Source of the DNA: an uncultured Bacteroides sp.
GTDB taxonomy: Bacteria > Bacteroidota > Bacteroidia > Bacteroidales > Bacteroidaceae
Assembly (NCBI GenBank): GCA_905201685.1
Contig: CAJKOW010000009.1
Location: forward strand, 1-50,141
DNA: 50,141 bases
Direction: 5' to 3'
The notes beneath the pieces were generated by a model. It searched no databases. It had not been told where the DNA came from and saw only the letters and a list, made by a program, of their open reading frames with translations. Numbering within the stretch: position 1 is the first letter of the stretch; the number at the start of each line of letters is the position of its first letter. The translations under genes were made by a program, and so were the position numbers. Positions 20,575 to 29,150 of the stretch are shown here, one piece after another.

Positions 20575-22218
20575 TTATTTGGGTATTTTATATCGGTCAC
20601 CCGTTTGTTTTACATATTCTTCCAAAAACTCCTTAGGATATCCCGGACGAATCACGCCTGCAGGCTGCCCAATGGCATTACGTTCGAACTTACCATCTTT
20701 CATGCGACGCACTACCCCATCGCTGTATTTCACTACCAAAAATTCTCCAAGACGTTTCCACGTTTCCCAAGTACTTTGAGCCGTCATATTCGTATAATTG
20801 GTCAGGAACTGTTTTGCCTGTTCAACATCAGTTTCCAACAAGCGGGCAGCTGCGGTTTCTACTCCCTCCTGTGCATTGTTGAAGGTCGTTTCAAGCTCAG
20901 ACTGAGCTGCACGAACATCTTCAATCATCAGATCATAACGCGGATATATCATATTGGCTACCCAATTGAATATCCAAAAAGATGAATTCCATGAGAAAGT
21001 GATATAATCAGCTCCGTCAACACGTGAATAGCAAACAGGTATTTTATCCGTGCAACAATATACCGGCGTAAATACGGTCATATTGGCATCATCCACACCA
21101 AACCACAACACACCACCAATAGGGTCAGGCAAATCTGCTCGCATCTGTGCCACAAACACAAAGCCGCTTTGTTGTGTAGAAATAGGCCGCTCGTTAAAAT
21201 ACTTCACTCCATTGACTTCGAAATCGAGCGGAGATAAACGATATGGCGTATGATACGGACCAGCGCCAAAGTCCTTACTGATATCAAGCGGTGTACCTTC
21301 ATAATGATCGCGCATGGCATTCTTTACATCCTGCACCGAAATCTTACGGTTCGGTTTTACATAAAGTGGCATCGGAGTATCCGTTTTCCCTTCTATATAA
21401 GGTAGGAATTCATTTCCACGGTCGGTGAACATATTGAAATAGCTCCAGACACGTGCCTCGCAATAACGACGTGCACTAAAGTCGAGGGGAGCATACGCAT
21501 CGGCAAAGCTAAAATCCTTGTTCACCCCATTGAAATATCCCTTTTCACGAGCAAAGGATATCACGTCCGAAGAATAAATGCAGTTATCCTTATCATCCAT
21601 GTCAAACTGATGAATACGACTCTGATTGGCATGTGCCGAGATGCAGTCATCAGGAATACGTACAGCCACCCATACGGCACCACGAATGCCAGGTCCCTTG
21701 CCTATCATCTCCATAATCCAGATCTCGTTCGGATCAGCAATTGTAAAAGACTCACCACTGCTGTAATATCCATATTCCTCAACCAGCTCGGTCATCACAT
21801 TAATGGCTTCACGAGCCGTACGCGAACGCTGCAATCCCAGATAAATCAAACTGCCGTAATCTATAATTCCGGTGGTATCCACCAATTCCGGACGACCTCC
21901 AAATGTAGTCTCACCAATCGTCACCTGAAACTCATTCATATTCCCAATGACATTGTATGTCTGGCGCACCTGCTCTATCTGCCCCAAATATTTCCCAGTA
22001 TCCCATTCATGAATATCAATCAATGAACCTTTCTTATGCAATCCTGCAGGATAATGATACAGTTCACCAAACAATCCATAAGAATCGGCTGAATAGGATA
22101 CAATTGTAGAACCGTCGGCCGAGGCATTCTTGCCTACAATCAGATTGGTACAAGCCAGTGCATCAGCTACAGCCATTGCTACCAACCAGACGGAAAGAAT
22201 CAGTCTTTTACTTTTCAT
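20575..22218 (-). CDS. C69 family dipeptidase, secreted
   Basis: A 547-residue peptidase of family C69 (formerly U34), N-terminal nucleophile hydrolases that cut dipeptides. The signal peptide ends ...VADALA and the next residue, C23 in CTNLIVGKNASADGS, becomes the N-terminal nucleophile after cleavage. Family blocks include SYSADSYG near the start and SFTIADPNEIWIMEMIGKGPGIRGAVWVAVRIPDD. Length is normal. Probably periplasmic, releasing amino acids from dipeptides. The phosphohexomutase promoter begins at its stop codon. Confidence 0.92.
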   Translation of the reverse strand: MKSKRLILSVWLVAMAVADALACTNLIVGKNASADGSTIVSYSADSYGLFGELYHYPAGLHKKGSLIDIHEWDTGKYLGQIEQVRQTYNVIGNMNEFQVTIGETTFGGRPELVDTTGIIDYGSLIYLGLQRSRTAREAINVMTELVEEYGYYSSGESFTIADPNEIWIMEMIGKGPGIRGAVWVAVRIPDDCISAHANQSRIHQFDMDDKDNCIYSSDVISFAREKGYFNGVNKDFSFADAYAPLDFSARRYCEARVWSYFNMFTDRGNEFLPYIEGKTDTPMPLYVKPNRKISVQDVKNAMRDHYEGTPLDISKDFGAGPYHTPYRLSPLDFEVNGVKYFNERPISTQQSGFVFVAQMRADLPDPIGGVLWFGVDDANMTVFTPVYCCTDKIPVCYSRVDGADYITFSWNSSFWIFNWVANMIYPRYDLMIEDVRAAQSELETTFNNAQEGVETAAARLLETDVEQAKQFLTNYTNMTAQSTWETWKRLGEFLVVKYSDGVVRRMKDGKFERNAIGQPAGVIRPGYPKEFLEEYVKQTGDRYKIPK

Positions 22219-22329
22219 ACTTTACTGTTTTTATTTAGTCAATACAATTAATTTGTTTAAGTTTCGAATATAACCACTTCCCTGGGAATTAAGACGTTAT
22301 CACTTCACTTTGCCCCCCCTCTTACCTCC

Positions 22330-22431
22330 CCCCCGTTATCGGGGAAGAACGATGTTAGAAGTTAAAGCCAATCGCTTCACTCCTAAGCCCACCTTAGTGG
22401 ACGATAACTTCTTCTAACTCCTTTAACTTCT
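22330..22431. other. Structured intergenic element with competing inverted repeats
   Basis: In the 300-base gap between the M23 peptidase and the C69 dipeptidase. Pairings: AGAAGTTAAAG (22357-22367) with CTTTAACTTCT (22421-22431), perfect over 11; GTTAGAAG (22354-22361) with CTTCTAAC (22411-22418); GTTATCG (22335-22341) with CGATAAC (22402-22408); small hairpins CCCC-GTTATC-GGGG (22331-22344) and CCAC-CTTA-GTGG (22389-22400). The first two exclude each other. No U-run marks a simple terminator. The remainder of the gap (22219-22329, 22432-22518) shows no clear gene or promoter. Confidence 0.5.
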
Positions 22432-22518
22432 GCAAGTTTGACTTCGTCGATTTTCAATTGGCACTTGCAAAACTTGAGTTAATTTATTTCAGTACGACAC
22501 AAATATCCGTAACTTCTT

Positions 22519-24177
22519 TCAATATACAAAATGATATTGACGGGTTGTTGTATTTCCACATCCATCCGTTACCGTCATTACCAAGACATGCCTGCCCCCT
22601 TTGTTCACCCGCTTAGCATCAAGCTCGCAAACCAGATTACCGTTTACGGAATTGGGCTTACCAAACAACGCATATTTTCCATCGATTGTTCCCCTGTAAC
22701 TTTTAATGCCGGTTTCTTTATCCTTCGCTCTAAAAACAATGCGTCCCTGACGTCCCCACTGATTCTGTCCGACAGGAGTCAGAACGGGAGGAACCGTATC
22801 GACAGCCACCGTATAAGTTGCCAATTCACGTATGCGAACCTTCATGAAACCATCTTCAAACTTACCACCAACACTGTATTTTCCCCCTCGGGGAGTAACT
22901 CGTGCCACATAATATTTCGACATATCCTCAACCGGATAATGCCTCAATCCAATATTCAGCTCACAATAATCGTGCAAAGGCACCACTGCATCATTTAATT
23001 GATATGTATAAGAAATATCACTGCTGTCTGCACTGACAGCATAATTCAACCACACGTCATCGTAAAGCATTCCTCTTGGAACCACAAGTTCAATGCCCGG
23101 TCCTTGTATGAAATTCGTTTTGTCCCATTTAAACAGTTTTTTCCCGACATGAGAAACAGGTGCAATTTCCGCTTTTTTGCCTTGCACCGTAAAACGCACT
23201 TTAGACATGTTGCCTAAAGCATCTATTAACGTATATACAAACTGATAAGCCCGTTCTTCATCGATATGAATAAGCCCTCGACTTCCATTGGAAGCATGCA
23301 ACATTCGCAAACGGTTACCCGGTTCAATAAAAGACTTCATATATTGTCCTCGTGTCCACGAATTGATATATCGGTTCTCCTCGTTTGAGAAACGATCTAC
23401 GACACTTCGAAACACCTCTTTTCCATCAACTTCCAGAATCACCGTATGCACTCCATAACGATTCTGTGCACCTTCCATATAATCATAGGCACGAATTCCT
23501 GCACCAATCCATCCCCAGGCTAAAATAGGCTTTAACGGTCGTACCGGGAATGCAACAGGTATCTGTTTCCCTTCAACTTCCCCCTCACCCGGTTGAGGAA
23601 ACAACATGATCCCCTGGGCACGCGGTGCCTTATGGTCTTTGACATACTCCTTAAAAAAAGGTAACGGATCAACGTAATCGCCCGTTGACGTTTCGAACAC
23701 ATCCAAATGCAAATGAGGACCAAACGAATAGCCGGTGTTCCCACTCAAAGCCACTATTTGTCCCGCTTTTACCGGATATTCATCAGGCAAGGGGGTAATC
23801 TCAACCTCCCAACTTTCTTCCTTATATTGTAGTTCCTCCACCCTTTGGGCTATCTCACCAACAAAAGCACTGAGATGACGGTTGATAGTAGAATAACCAT
23901 TATTATAAACAATATCAAGTACATACCCCGAACCATGAGTAACACGAATGCGGGAGATGTAACCATCCGCCAATGCACGAACAGGTTTACCTGTCACACC
24001 ACCGGTCTTGAAATCCAAGCCTCCATGAAAATGGTTAGCCCGTATCTCACCAAAATTTCCGGAAAAGACTATCGGAAAATCAAAGGGAGGTCTAAATGAA
24101 TCGTCTTGCGCTTTCATTTGTATGGGAAAGCTCCATCCTATCAGTAAAAATAGAATAAGCAAAAGATTTCTGTTCAT
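22519..24177 (-). CDS. M23 family metallopeptidase
   Basis: A 552-residue secreted zinc peptidase that should cut peptidoglycan cross-bridges. The open frame runs back to 24309, but the signal peptide MNRNLLLILFLLIGWSFPIQMKAQ begins at 24177 (ATG at 24186 is an alternative) and a -7 box at 24209-24216 lies between the long and short starts. Zinc ligands: H51 and D55 in HFHGGLDFK, H155 and H157 in GPHLHLDVFE. The long C-terminal part (about 190-552) is not recognised; it looks rich in beta strands and may be a binding domain. All core M23 residues are present, so it is likely active. Confidence 0.9.
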   Translation of the reverse strand: MNRNLLLILFLLIGWSFPIQMKAQDDSFRPPFDFPIVFSGNFGEIRANHFHGGLDFKTGGVTGKPVRALADGYISRIRVTHGSGYVLDIVYNNGYSTINRHLSAFVGEIAQRVEELQYKEESWEVEITPLPDEYPVKAGQIVALSGNTGYSFGPHLHLDVFETSTGDYVDPLPFFKEYVKDHKAPRAQGIMLFPQPGEGEVEGKQIPVAFPVRPLKPILAWGWIGAGIRAYDYMEGAQNRYGVHTVILEVDGKEVFRSVVDRFSNEENRYINSWTRGQYMKSFIEPGNRLRMLHASNGSRGLIHIDEERAYQFVYTLIDALGNMSKVRFTVQGKKAEIAPVSHVGKKLFKWDKTNFIQGPGIELVVPRGMLYDDVWLNYAVSADSSDISYTYQLNDAVVPLHDYCELNIGLRHYPVEDMSKYYVARVTPRGGKYSVGGKFEDGFMKVRIRELATYTVAVDTVPPVLTPVGQNQWGRQGRIVFRAKDKETGIKSYRGTIDGKYALFGKPNSVNGNLVCELDAKRVNKGGRHVLVMTVTDGCGNTTTRQYHFVY

Positions 24178-24208
24178 TACAACCATTGTATTATACTTAA
24201 ACGTACGG

Positions 24209-24216
24209 CAAATATA
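24209..24216 (-). promoter_or_regulatory. Probable promoter of the M23 peptidase gene, -7 box TATATTTG
   Basis: Perfect TAnnTTTG on the minus strand, 23-32 bases before the two candidate ATGs. A second -7-like box, TATCTTTG at 24312-24319 (minus), lies farther upstream and could be an additional start site. Confidence 0.5.
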
Positions 24217-24340
24217 AAAAGAAAGATTCAAGTAATGAAGAAAAGTAGAAAGCAAATATCGAATAATCATTTTGAAAGCCAACAAATACAAATATGCTGT
24301 ATAACACACAGCAAAGATAACAAAATATCAGATTTATCCG

Positions 24341-24348
24341 TATCTTTA
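24341..24348 (+). promoter_or_regulatory. Possible alanine dehydrogenase promoter, -7-like TATCTTTA
   Basis: Seven of eight positions match TAnnTTTG, 35 bases before the ald start. No clear -33 box. It is divergent from the M23 promoter. Confidence 0.35.
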
Positions 24349-24383
24349 GCCATGTTTAACCTCATCTTTAAAACTTCAAGGTT

Positions 24384-25490
24384 ATGATTATCGGAGTACC
24401 CAAAGAAATTAAGAACAACGAGAACCGTGTAGGAATGACTCCTGCCGGAGTTGCAGAACTGGTAAAAAAAGGCCATACTGTGTATATACAAAACAATGCC
24501 GGTATCAACAGTGGTTTCACCGACGATGCTTACCAGGCCGTAGGTGCCAGGATTCTCCCTTCTATTGAAGAAGTATATGCCATTGCCGAAATGATTGTTA
24601 AAGTCAAGGAACCCATCACACCGGAATACAAACTCATCAAAAAAGGCCAGGTTGTTTTCACTTACTTCCATTTTGCAGCCGACAGAGCATTGACTGAAGC
24701 CATGATAGCAAGTGGCGGCATCTGTATTGCTTATGAAACCGTAGAGAAGGAAGACCATTCTTTACCACTGCTCACTCCGATGAGTGAAGTAGCAGGACGT
24801 ATGGCAGCACAAGTGGGAGCTCATTTCCTGGAGAAACCACAAGGTGGAAAAGGAAAACTGATGGGAGGCGTCACCGGAGTACGTCCTGCAAGAGTACTGG
24901 TACTTGGTGGTGGAATTGTAGGTACCAATGCTACCCAAATTGCAGCCGGAATGGGAGCAGAGGTTATGATCACCGATATCAATCTTTCCCGCCTGCGCTA
25001 TCTAAGCGAAATCATGCCTAAGAACGTTAAAACGCTCTATTCATCCATGCACAACATTATGACTGAACTTCCCAATATAGATTTGGTTATAGGCTCTGTA
25101 CTAATTCCAGGAGACAAGGCACCGCATCTGATCAGCCGGGACATGCTGAAATTAATGAAACCGGGCACGGTGCTGGTTGACGTAGCTATCGACCAAGGTG
25201 GCTGTTTCGAGACTTCACATCCTACGACTCATAGCGATCCTACCTATGTAGTCGATGGAATCGTACATTATGCTGTGGCCAATATTCCGGGAGCCGTACC
25301 GTTCACCTCGACAATGGCTCTGACCAACGCCACTCTTCCTTACACGGTTGCCTTAGCCAATAAAGGATGGAAGAAAGCATGTAAAGAAGACCACTCCTTG
25401 GTACTCGGCGTCAACATTGTTGAAGGCAAAATCACTTATAAAGCCGTAGCAGATGTTTTCGGCTTGAAATACGAACCACTTGAACTTTAA
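24384..25490 (+). CDS. ald: Alanine dehydrogenase
   Basis: A 368-residue NAD-dependent enzyme interconverting L-alanine and pyruvate plus ammonia. The start MIIGVPKEIKNNENRVGMTPAGV, the substrate lysine in VKVKEPITPEY, the histidine in FTYFHFAADRALTEAM and the Rossmann loop LVLGGGIVGTNATQIAAGMGAEVMITD are all typical. The related N5-carboxyethyl and transhydrogenase groups share the fold, but overall length and motifs fit Ald. It stands alone between divergent M23 and convergent monooxygenase genes. Confidence 0.94.
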   Translation: MIIGVPKEIKNNENRVGMTPAGVAELVKKGHTVYIQNNAGINSGFTDDAYQAVGARILPSIEEVYAIAEMIVKVKEPITPEYKLIKKGQVVFTYFHFAADRALTEAMIASGGICIAYETVEKEDHSLPLLTPMSEVAGRMAAQVGAHFLEKPQGGKGKLMGGVTGVRPARVLVLGGGIVGTNATQIAAGMGAEVMITDINLSRLRYLSEIMPKNVKTLYSSMHNIMTELPNIDLVIGSVLIPGDKAPHLISRDMLKLMKPGTVLVDVAIDQGGCFETSHPTTHSDPTYVVDGIVHYAVANIPGAVPFTSTMALTNATLPYTVALANKGWKKACKEDHSLVLGVNIVEGKITYKAVADVFGLKYEPLEL

Positions 25491-25532
25491 AAGAGACGTA
25501 TCGCAATAGGTATCCTCTCTATATAAATAATA

Positions 25533-25582
25533 CACGGATTGCATCAAGTACATATAATAATGTATATGCCATGCAATCCGTG
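25533..25582. terminator. Long hairpin between convergent ald and monooxygenase genes
   Basis: CACGGATTGCAT (25533-25544) pairs perfectly with ATGCAATCCGTG (25571-25582), with TACAT/ATGTA pairing inside the loop. The minus-strand side continues TATTATTTATA, a weak U-rich tail. Probably a two-way terminator. Confidence 0.65.
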
Positions 25583-25629
25583 CATTGTCAGAACTCATTC
25601 GAATACACGTAAGTCCTGTTTCTCATGAG

Positions 25630-26580
25630 TCATTCATTTCTATCTGTCAGGGCCTTCCAGGCACTCATGTATTCCGCCTGCAATTCCTTCATCACCTCTT
25701 CTACGGTCTGAATACCTTTCCCCTTTAGCAAAGAAGATGCCTGACCAATCTCCAGCTCACCATCATCCAAGTTCCCTTCAAAGATTCCCAACTTGGCACG
25801 TCCTTTACCCAACAATGTTCTGAGTTCTTCTTCGCTGGCACCCGCAGCCTCGGCTGCTTCAACTTCACTTCTGAACTTATTGCGTACCAGACGAACCGGC
25901 GACAACTTCTTCAACAGCAACCGGGTATCTCCTTCCTCCAATTGCAAACAATAATTCTTAAATGCTTCACTGGCAGAACTCTCGGCCGTCAAAGCAAAAC
26001 GGCTTCCAATCTGAACCCCTTCAGCACCCAGAATCCGCATAGCCAGCATAGCCGATCCTGTAGCAATTCCCCCAGCAGCTATCAGCGGAAGTTTAGTCAC
26101 CGCACGAACTGCCGGAATTAAACAGAGAGTGGTTGTTTCTTCTCGTCCATTATGTCCACCGGCCTCAAAACCTTCTGCCACAACAGCGTCCACCCCCGCC
26201 TCTTCAGCCTTAACCGCAAAACGCGATGAAGAGACGACATGCACAACCGTAATGCCTTGGTCTTTCAACCATCCCGTCCACTTCTTAGGATTACCGGCAG
26301 AAGTAAAAACAATCTTAACGCCCTCATCGACAACAATTTGCATAATCGTATCTACCTCGGGATACATCAAAGGTATATTGACTCCAAAAGGACGTTGGGT
26401 AGCAGCCTTACACTTACGAATATGTTCAAGCAACGTTTCGGGATGCATCGAACCTGCTCCCAACAAACCCAGACCACCGGCATTGCTGACGGCAGAAGCC
26501 AGTCTCCAACCACTGCACCATACCATTCCTCCCTGAACAACAGGATATTCAATTCCAAAAAGAGAAGTTATTCTATTCAT
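25630..26580 (-). CDS. Nitronate monooxygenase / FabK-like flavoprotein
   Basis: A 316-residue FMN TIM-barrel protein of the 2-nitropropane dioxygenase family. Signatures: YPVVQGGMVWCSGWRLASAVSNAGGLGLLG at the start, GFEAGGHNGRE in the middle and LPLIAAGGIATGSAMLAMRILGAEGVQIGSRF near the flavin phosphate. The family includes nitronate monooxygenases and the enoyl-ACP reductase FabK; sequence reading does not separate them firmly. If FabK-like, it would reduce enoyl-ACP in fatty acid synthesis. I see no promoter consensus directly upstream. Confidence 0.82.
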   Translation of the reverse strand: MNRITSLFGIEYPVVQGGMVWCSGWRLASAVSNAGGLGLLGAGSMHPETLLEHIRKCKAATQRPFGVNIPLMYPEVDTIMQIVVDEGVKIVFTSAGNPKKWTGWLKDQGITVVHVVSSSRFAVKAEEAGVDAVVAEGFEAGGHNGREETTTLCLIPAVRAVTKLPLIAAGGIATGSAMLAMRILGAEGVQIGSRFALTAESSASEAFKNYCLQLEEGDTRLLLKKLSPVRLVRNKFRSEVEAAEAAGASEEELRTLLGKGRAKLGIFEGNLDDGELEIGQASSLLKGKGIQTVEEVMKELQAEYMSAWKALTDRNE

Positions 26581-26609
26581 ATTTCATAACGTTATTAAGA
26601 TGTTTACTC

Positions 26610-26750
26610 ATGCCCAACAACTTCCAGAAGATGAAGGAAGCCTATCCACGTCACATAACGACTGAGGAGATTAAAAGGCCGACACGTCTTATCGACAAGC
26701 TCTTAAAAATGACTCTTAACGGTCAATACCCTTTTATCTTACAATACTAA
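26610..26750 (+). CDS. Small open reading frame, doubtful
   Basis: An ATG-to-TAA frame of 46 codons in the 214-base gap between two minus-strand genes. It encodes MPNNFQKMKEAYPRHITTEEI and continues, charged, with a helical look, ending NGQYPFILQY. I do not recognise it and see no Bacteroides promoter in front. It may be a small gene, the tail of a decayed gene (the frame stays open upstream of the ATG), or chance. Confidence 0.25.
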   Translation: MPNNFQKMKEAYPRHITTEEIKRPTRLIDKLLKMTLNGQYPFILQY

Positions 26751-26794
26751 ATCTTCTTATTAAGAAACAAACAGCAACGAAAAAAGTTCCTCCC

Positions 26795-27472
26795 CTATTT
26801 CAAATCAGTATTTTCATCCTTCAGCTCATGTACCGTAATAGAATCACCATAGGTTCTCAAAACTTCTAAAGTCCTGTTCCTGCGCTTACGTTTTCTGAAA
26901 CTCCAGAATTCGCGGGTGAAAGGCAACATCAGATCAACTCTTAAGCCACTACCGGCGGCGCTTTGCCATCTACCTACAGCTACGTTGTTCAACCTTTCCG
27001 TTGCCCGATAGCGTAAGCCGGTTGCCTCTATCTGCTCTACCGTTTCGCGTAAGCCCGCATCCAAAGGTTTCTTGGCCCAATTAGTAGGAATTTTCAACGT
27101 TTTAAGTGCATAGAAAGGGCCACGCCAAGTGTCCTTGTTTACTGTAATTTTCTTCTGATAAACAGGATCCCAATTATAAGGTGTATTAGGTTTGTATGGA
27201 TACAAAGTCAATACGACCTTATTTGTCGAGGCCTTAGGTGCCTGCGGTAAGGTGGCATCAAAATCCATCCAGGGCTTGTATGTATCGGGCCTCTGTTTAC
27301 CAACCAGTTCTCCATTATGCAGTTCTTCCATCACCTTTGAATTCAGCTCCAGTTTTTCATCTCCGTTCAGCAGTTTTTGCAACTGCAAGGAGTCCTGTAC
27401 GGTCCAGTTTTGAGCATAAAAAGGCTGAACTACTGCAAACAGTAGCCCTAAAATAACCAAAAAAGTTTTCAT
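26795..27472 (-). CDS. Secreted DUF4858-like protein
   Basis: A 225-residue protein with a signal peptide (MKTFLVILGLLFAVVQPFYAQ). It resembles the Bacteroidales family DUF4858 as I remember it; function unknown. Notable runs are KVVLTLYPYKPNTPYNWDPVYQKKI and a basic stretch FRKRKRRNRTLEVLRTYGDS near the end. It is the last gene of a four-gene unit behind the ECF sigma factor, 12 bases after the preceding stop, so likely made under sigma control and exported to the envelope. Confidence 0.72.
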   Translation of the reverse strand: MKTFLVILGLLFAVVQPFYAQNWTVQDSLQLQKLLNGDEKLELNSKVMEELHNGELVGKQRPDTYKPWMDFDATLPQAPKASTNKVVLTLYPYKPNTPYNWDPVYQKKITVNKDTWRGPFYALKTLKIPTNWAKKPLDAGLRETVEQIEATGLRYRATERLNNVAVGRWQSAAGSGLRVDLMLPFTREFWSFRKRKRRNRTLEVLRTYGDSITVHELKDENTDLK

Positions 27473-27484
27473 AGAAAAATTACA

Positions 27485-28036
27485 TTACCACCACATATAT
27501 CCACTGCCACAAAGAGGTTCGTTGTAACAAGGATCTATCGTCCACATCGTACGCGGGTATTTGCGCGACTCCCACCATCGGCGATAACGGGCTACCGCGT
27601 CCAGAACTTCTTCATCCGAAAGGAAATAGATTCCTTCATAATTTTCGGCATTTGCACGTACCATTTTGCAACCCATGGAAGCATTATGTCCCAGTCGAAT
27701 CGTTTCTACTGTCCACAAGATACACTCACCCAAACGCAACTTCCCTCCAGCCGAATAGGATACAGGAGCCAATGGAAACGCAGGAATAACCGTCAGGTCA
27801 TCGGCATACTTCAACAGATCATCTATATCTTCCTGAGTGAACCGTGGAAATTTACTCAAGCCATCAGATCCCTCAACCGAATAATTCCCATTCTTCAATT
27901 GCTTGACAAAGAGTTCTACATCCGGATTATTGAAATCCAGGGTTTCCTTACCGCAAGAAGCAAAAGCTAATATCAAGAGTACAAACATTAAAATACGTCC
28001 GTACAGAAATAATCTACTACTTAATGTTTTCATCAT
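27485..28036 (-). CDS. DUF4943-like lipoprotein
   Basis: A 183-residue lipoprotein: the signal peptide ends in FASCGKETLDF with an acceptable lipobox. The mature part (NPDVELFVKQLKNGNYSV..., RFTQEDIDDLLKYADD, RYRRWWESRKYPRT) and the C-terminal CYNEPLCGSGYMWW resemble DUF4943, a Bacteroidetes family of unknown function. Four cysteines in the mature chain could form disulfides. It is the third gene of the sigma operon, 16 bases after the anti-sigma-like gene. Confidence 0.75.
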   Translation of the reverse strand: MMKTLSSRLFLYGRILMFVLLILAFASCGKETLDFNNPDVELFVKQLKNGNYSVEGSDGLSKFPRFTQEDIDDLLKYADDLTVIPAFPLAPVSYSAGGKLRLGECILWTVETIRLGHNASMGCKMVRANAENYEGIYFLSDEEVLDAVARYRRWWESRKYPRTMWTIDPCYNEPLCGSGYMWW

Positions 28037-28052
28037 TCATTTAAATTTATGG

Positions 28053-29150
28053 TTAATAGGCCATGCGCACTCCACATAACAGATTCATGTTTGTTCTCCT
28101 CTCACTACGCAAACTCCGTACACTTGAATCCGTGGCAAAGTAATGTGAAAGCAAAGGCTCGGCAAACAAAGACAAACGCTCGTTGACTTTATAGCCTACC
28201 CCCAAACCGGCCATGGCTGAAAGACGCACAGGATCTTCGTTGAAACTCTTGTTTACAGATTTTTCTACTGTTCCTCCAACAACAGCATATAACTCAACCT
28301 TCGGAGAAGCGACCAGAGACACGTTCATCCGCACTGGTACAGACAACGTATGCAGCTGATCGGCTACCGACTTGCTAACTGGCAAAAAATTGTATTGTAA
28401 CCCAGATTCCAAAGACAGAATTTTATTCAGTTTTCGCTCTACCGTCACGCCGAGTGTCACAGGTGCCAGAAAATTACCTTTGGGTAACGAGGTCCCAACA
28501 GCAGCCTTCATAGCCCAGTTCCGAACAGAGTTTTGCACGCATTTGCCTTTTCCGTCCGCATCCTCTGACATAGTTGCAGAGGAATGCGTGTTTTGTTCCG
28601 ATACGTTATCGGATAAAGAATCATATTGAGACATTCCCCCTGCATGTGCATAATGCCCGTTTTCCTGCGGTTGACGATTTCCATAAACCCGTTGGGTAAT
28701 CGTAATGGATACTCTGACCGATACTTTTTCATCTTCATCACCCTTTCCTGTCACTGTGGAGTCTCCCTCCCGACTGCCCGGTAATCCGGGCATCTGACTT
28801 GCCGAAGCAGTCTGCTGGATAGGCGGAAAAGATTCCTGTACAATGTCACCATTCAGGTTTCCACCGGTAGTCAGTGTTGCTACTTCCGTAAAAGCCTGTT
28901 TTATTTCTTCTTTGGGCGAAAAGTACCAAAACGCAGCAGAAGCGGCCCCCAAGACAAAGACTACCGAGGCAGCAGCAACAACCCGGTAGAATCGGGGAGA
29001 AAAGGGTATGTTTTTCTGATGCGAAACCATCTCTGCTTTTGGCAAATCGCGTTGCAATTCTTCCCAAAAGCCTTCACGCACCTCCATCTCGGCTTTGCCA
29101 AGACGGCGACGGAACAATCCGGTGATTTCATCATTTTCTCTCATGGTCAA
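28053..29150 (-). CDS. Membrane-anchored beta-barrel-like protein, probable anti-sigma partner
   Basis: A 365-residue protein with a cytoplasmic N-terminus (1-54; FRRRLGKAEMEVREGFWEELQRDLP), one membrane segment (about 55-77, VVAAASVVFVLGAASAAFWYF), a low-complexity linker (about 80-205) and a C-terminal region with outer-membrane-barrel-like strands (about 210-365, GTSLPKGNFLAPVTLGVTVERKLNKILSLESGLQYNF...). The start overlaps the sigma gene by 20 bases (Met3 would give 14). Position and N-terminus suggest that it binds the sigma factor; the rest could sense envelope state. This is inference from the common Bacteroidetes arrangement. Confidence 0.75.
   Translation of the reverse strand: MTMRENDEITGLFRRRLGKAEMEVREGFWEELQRDLPKAEMVSHQKNIPFSPRFYRVVAAASVVFVLGAASAAFWYFSPKEEIKQAFTEVATLTTGGNLNGDIVQESFPPIQQTASASQMPGLPGSREGDSTVTGKGDEDEKVSVRVSITITQRVYGNRQPQENGHYAHAGGMSQYDSLSDNVSEQNTHSSATMSEDADGKGKCVQNSVRNWAMKAAVGTSLPKGNFLAPVTLGVTVERKLNKILSLESGLQYNFLPVSKSVADQLHTLSVPVRMNVSLVASPKVELYAVVGGTVEKSVNKSFNEDPVRLSAMAGLGVGYKVNERLSLFAEPLLSHYFATDSSVRSLRSERRTNMNLLCGVRMAY

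Noticed and set aside
22519..24309. Full 596-codon frame for the M23 peptidase
   Set aside because: The N-terminal 44 residues precede the signal peptide and cover the promoter box at 24209-24216.
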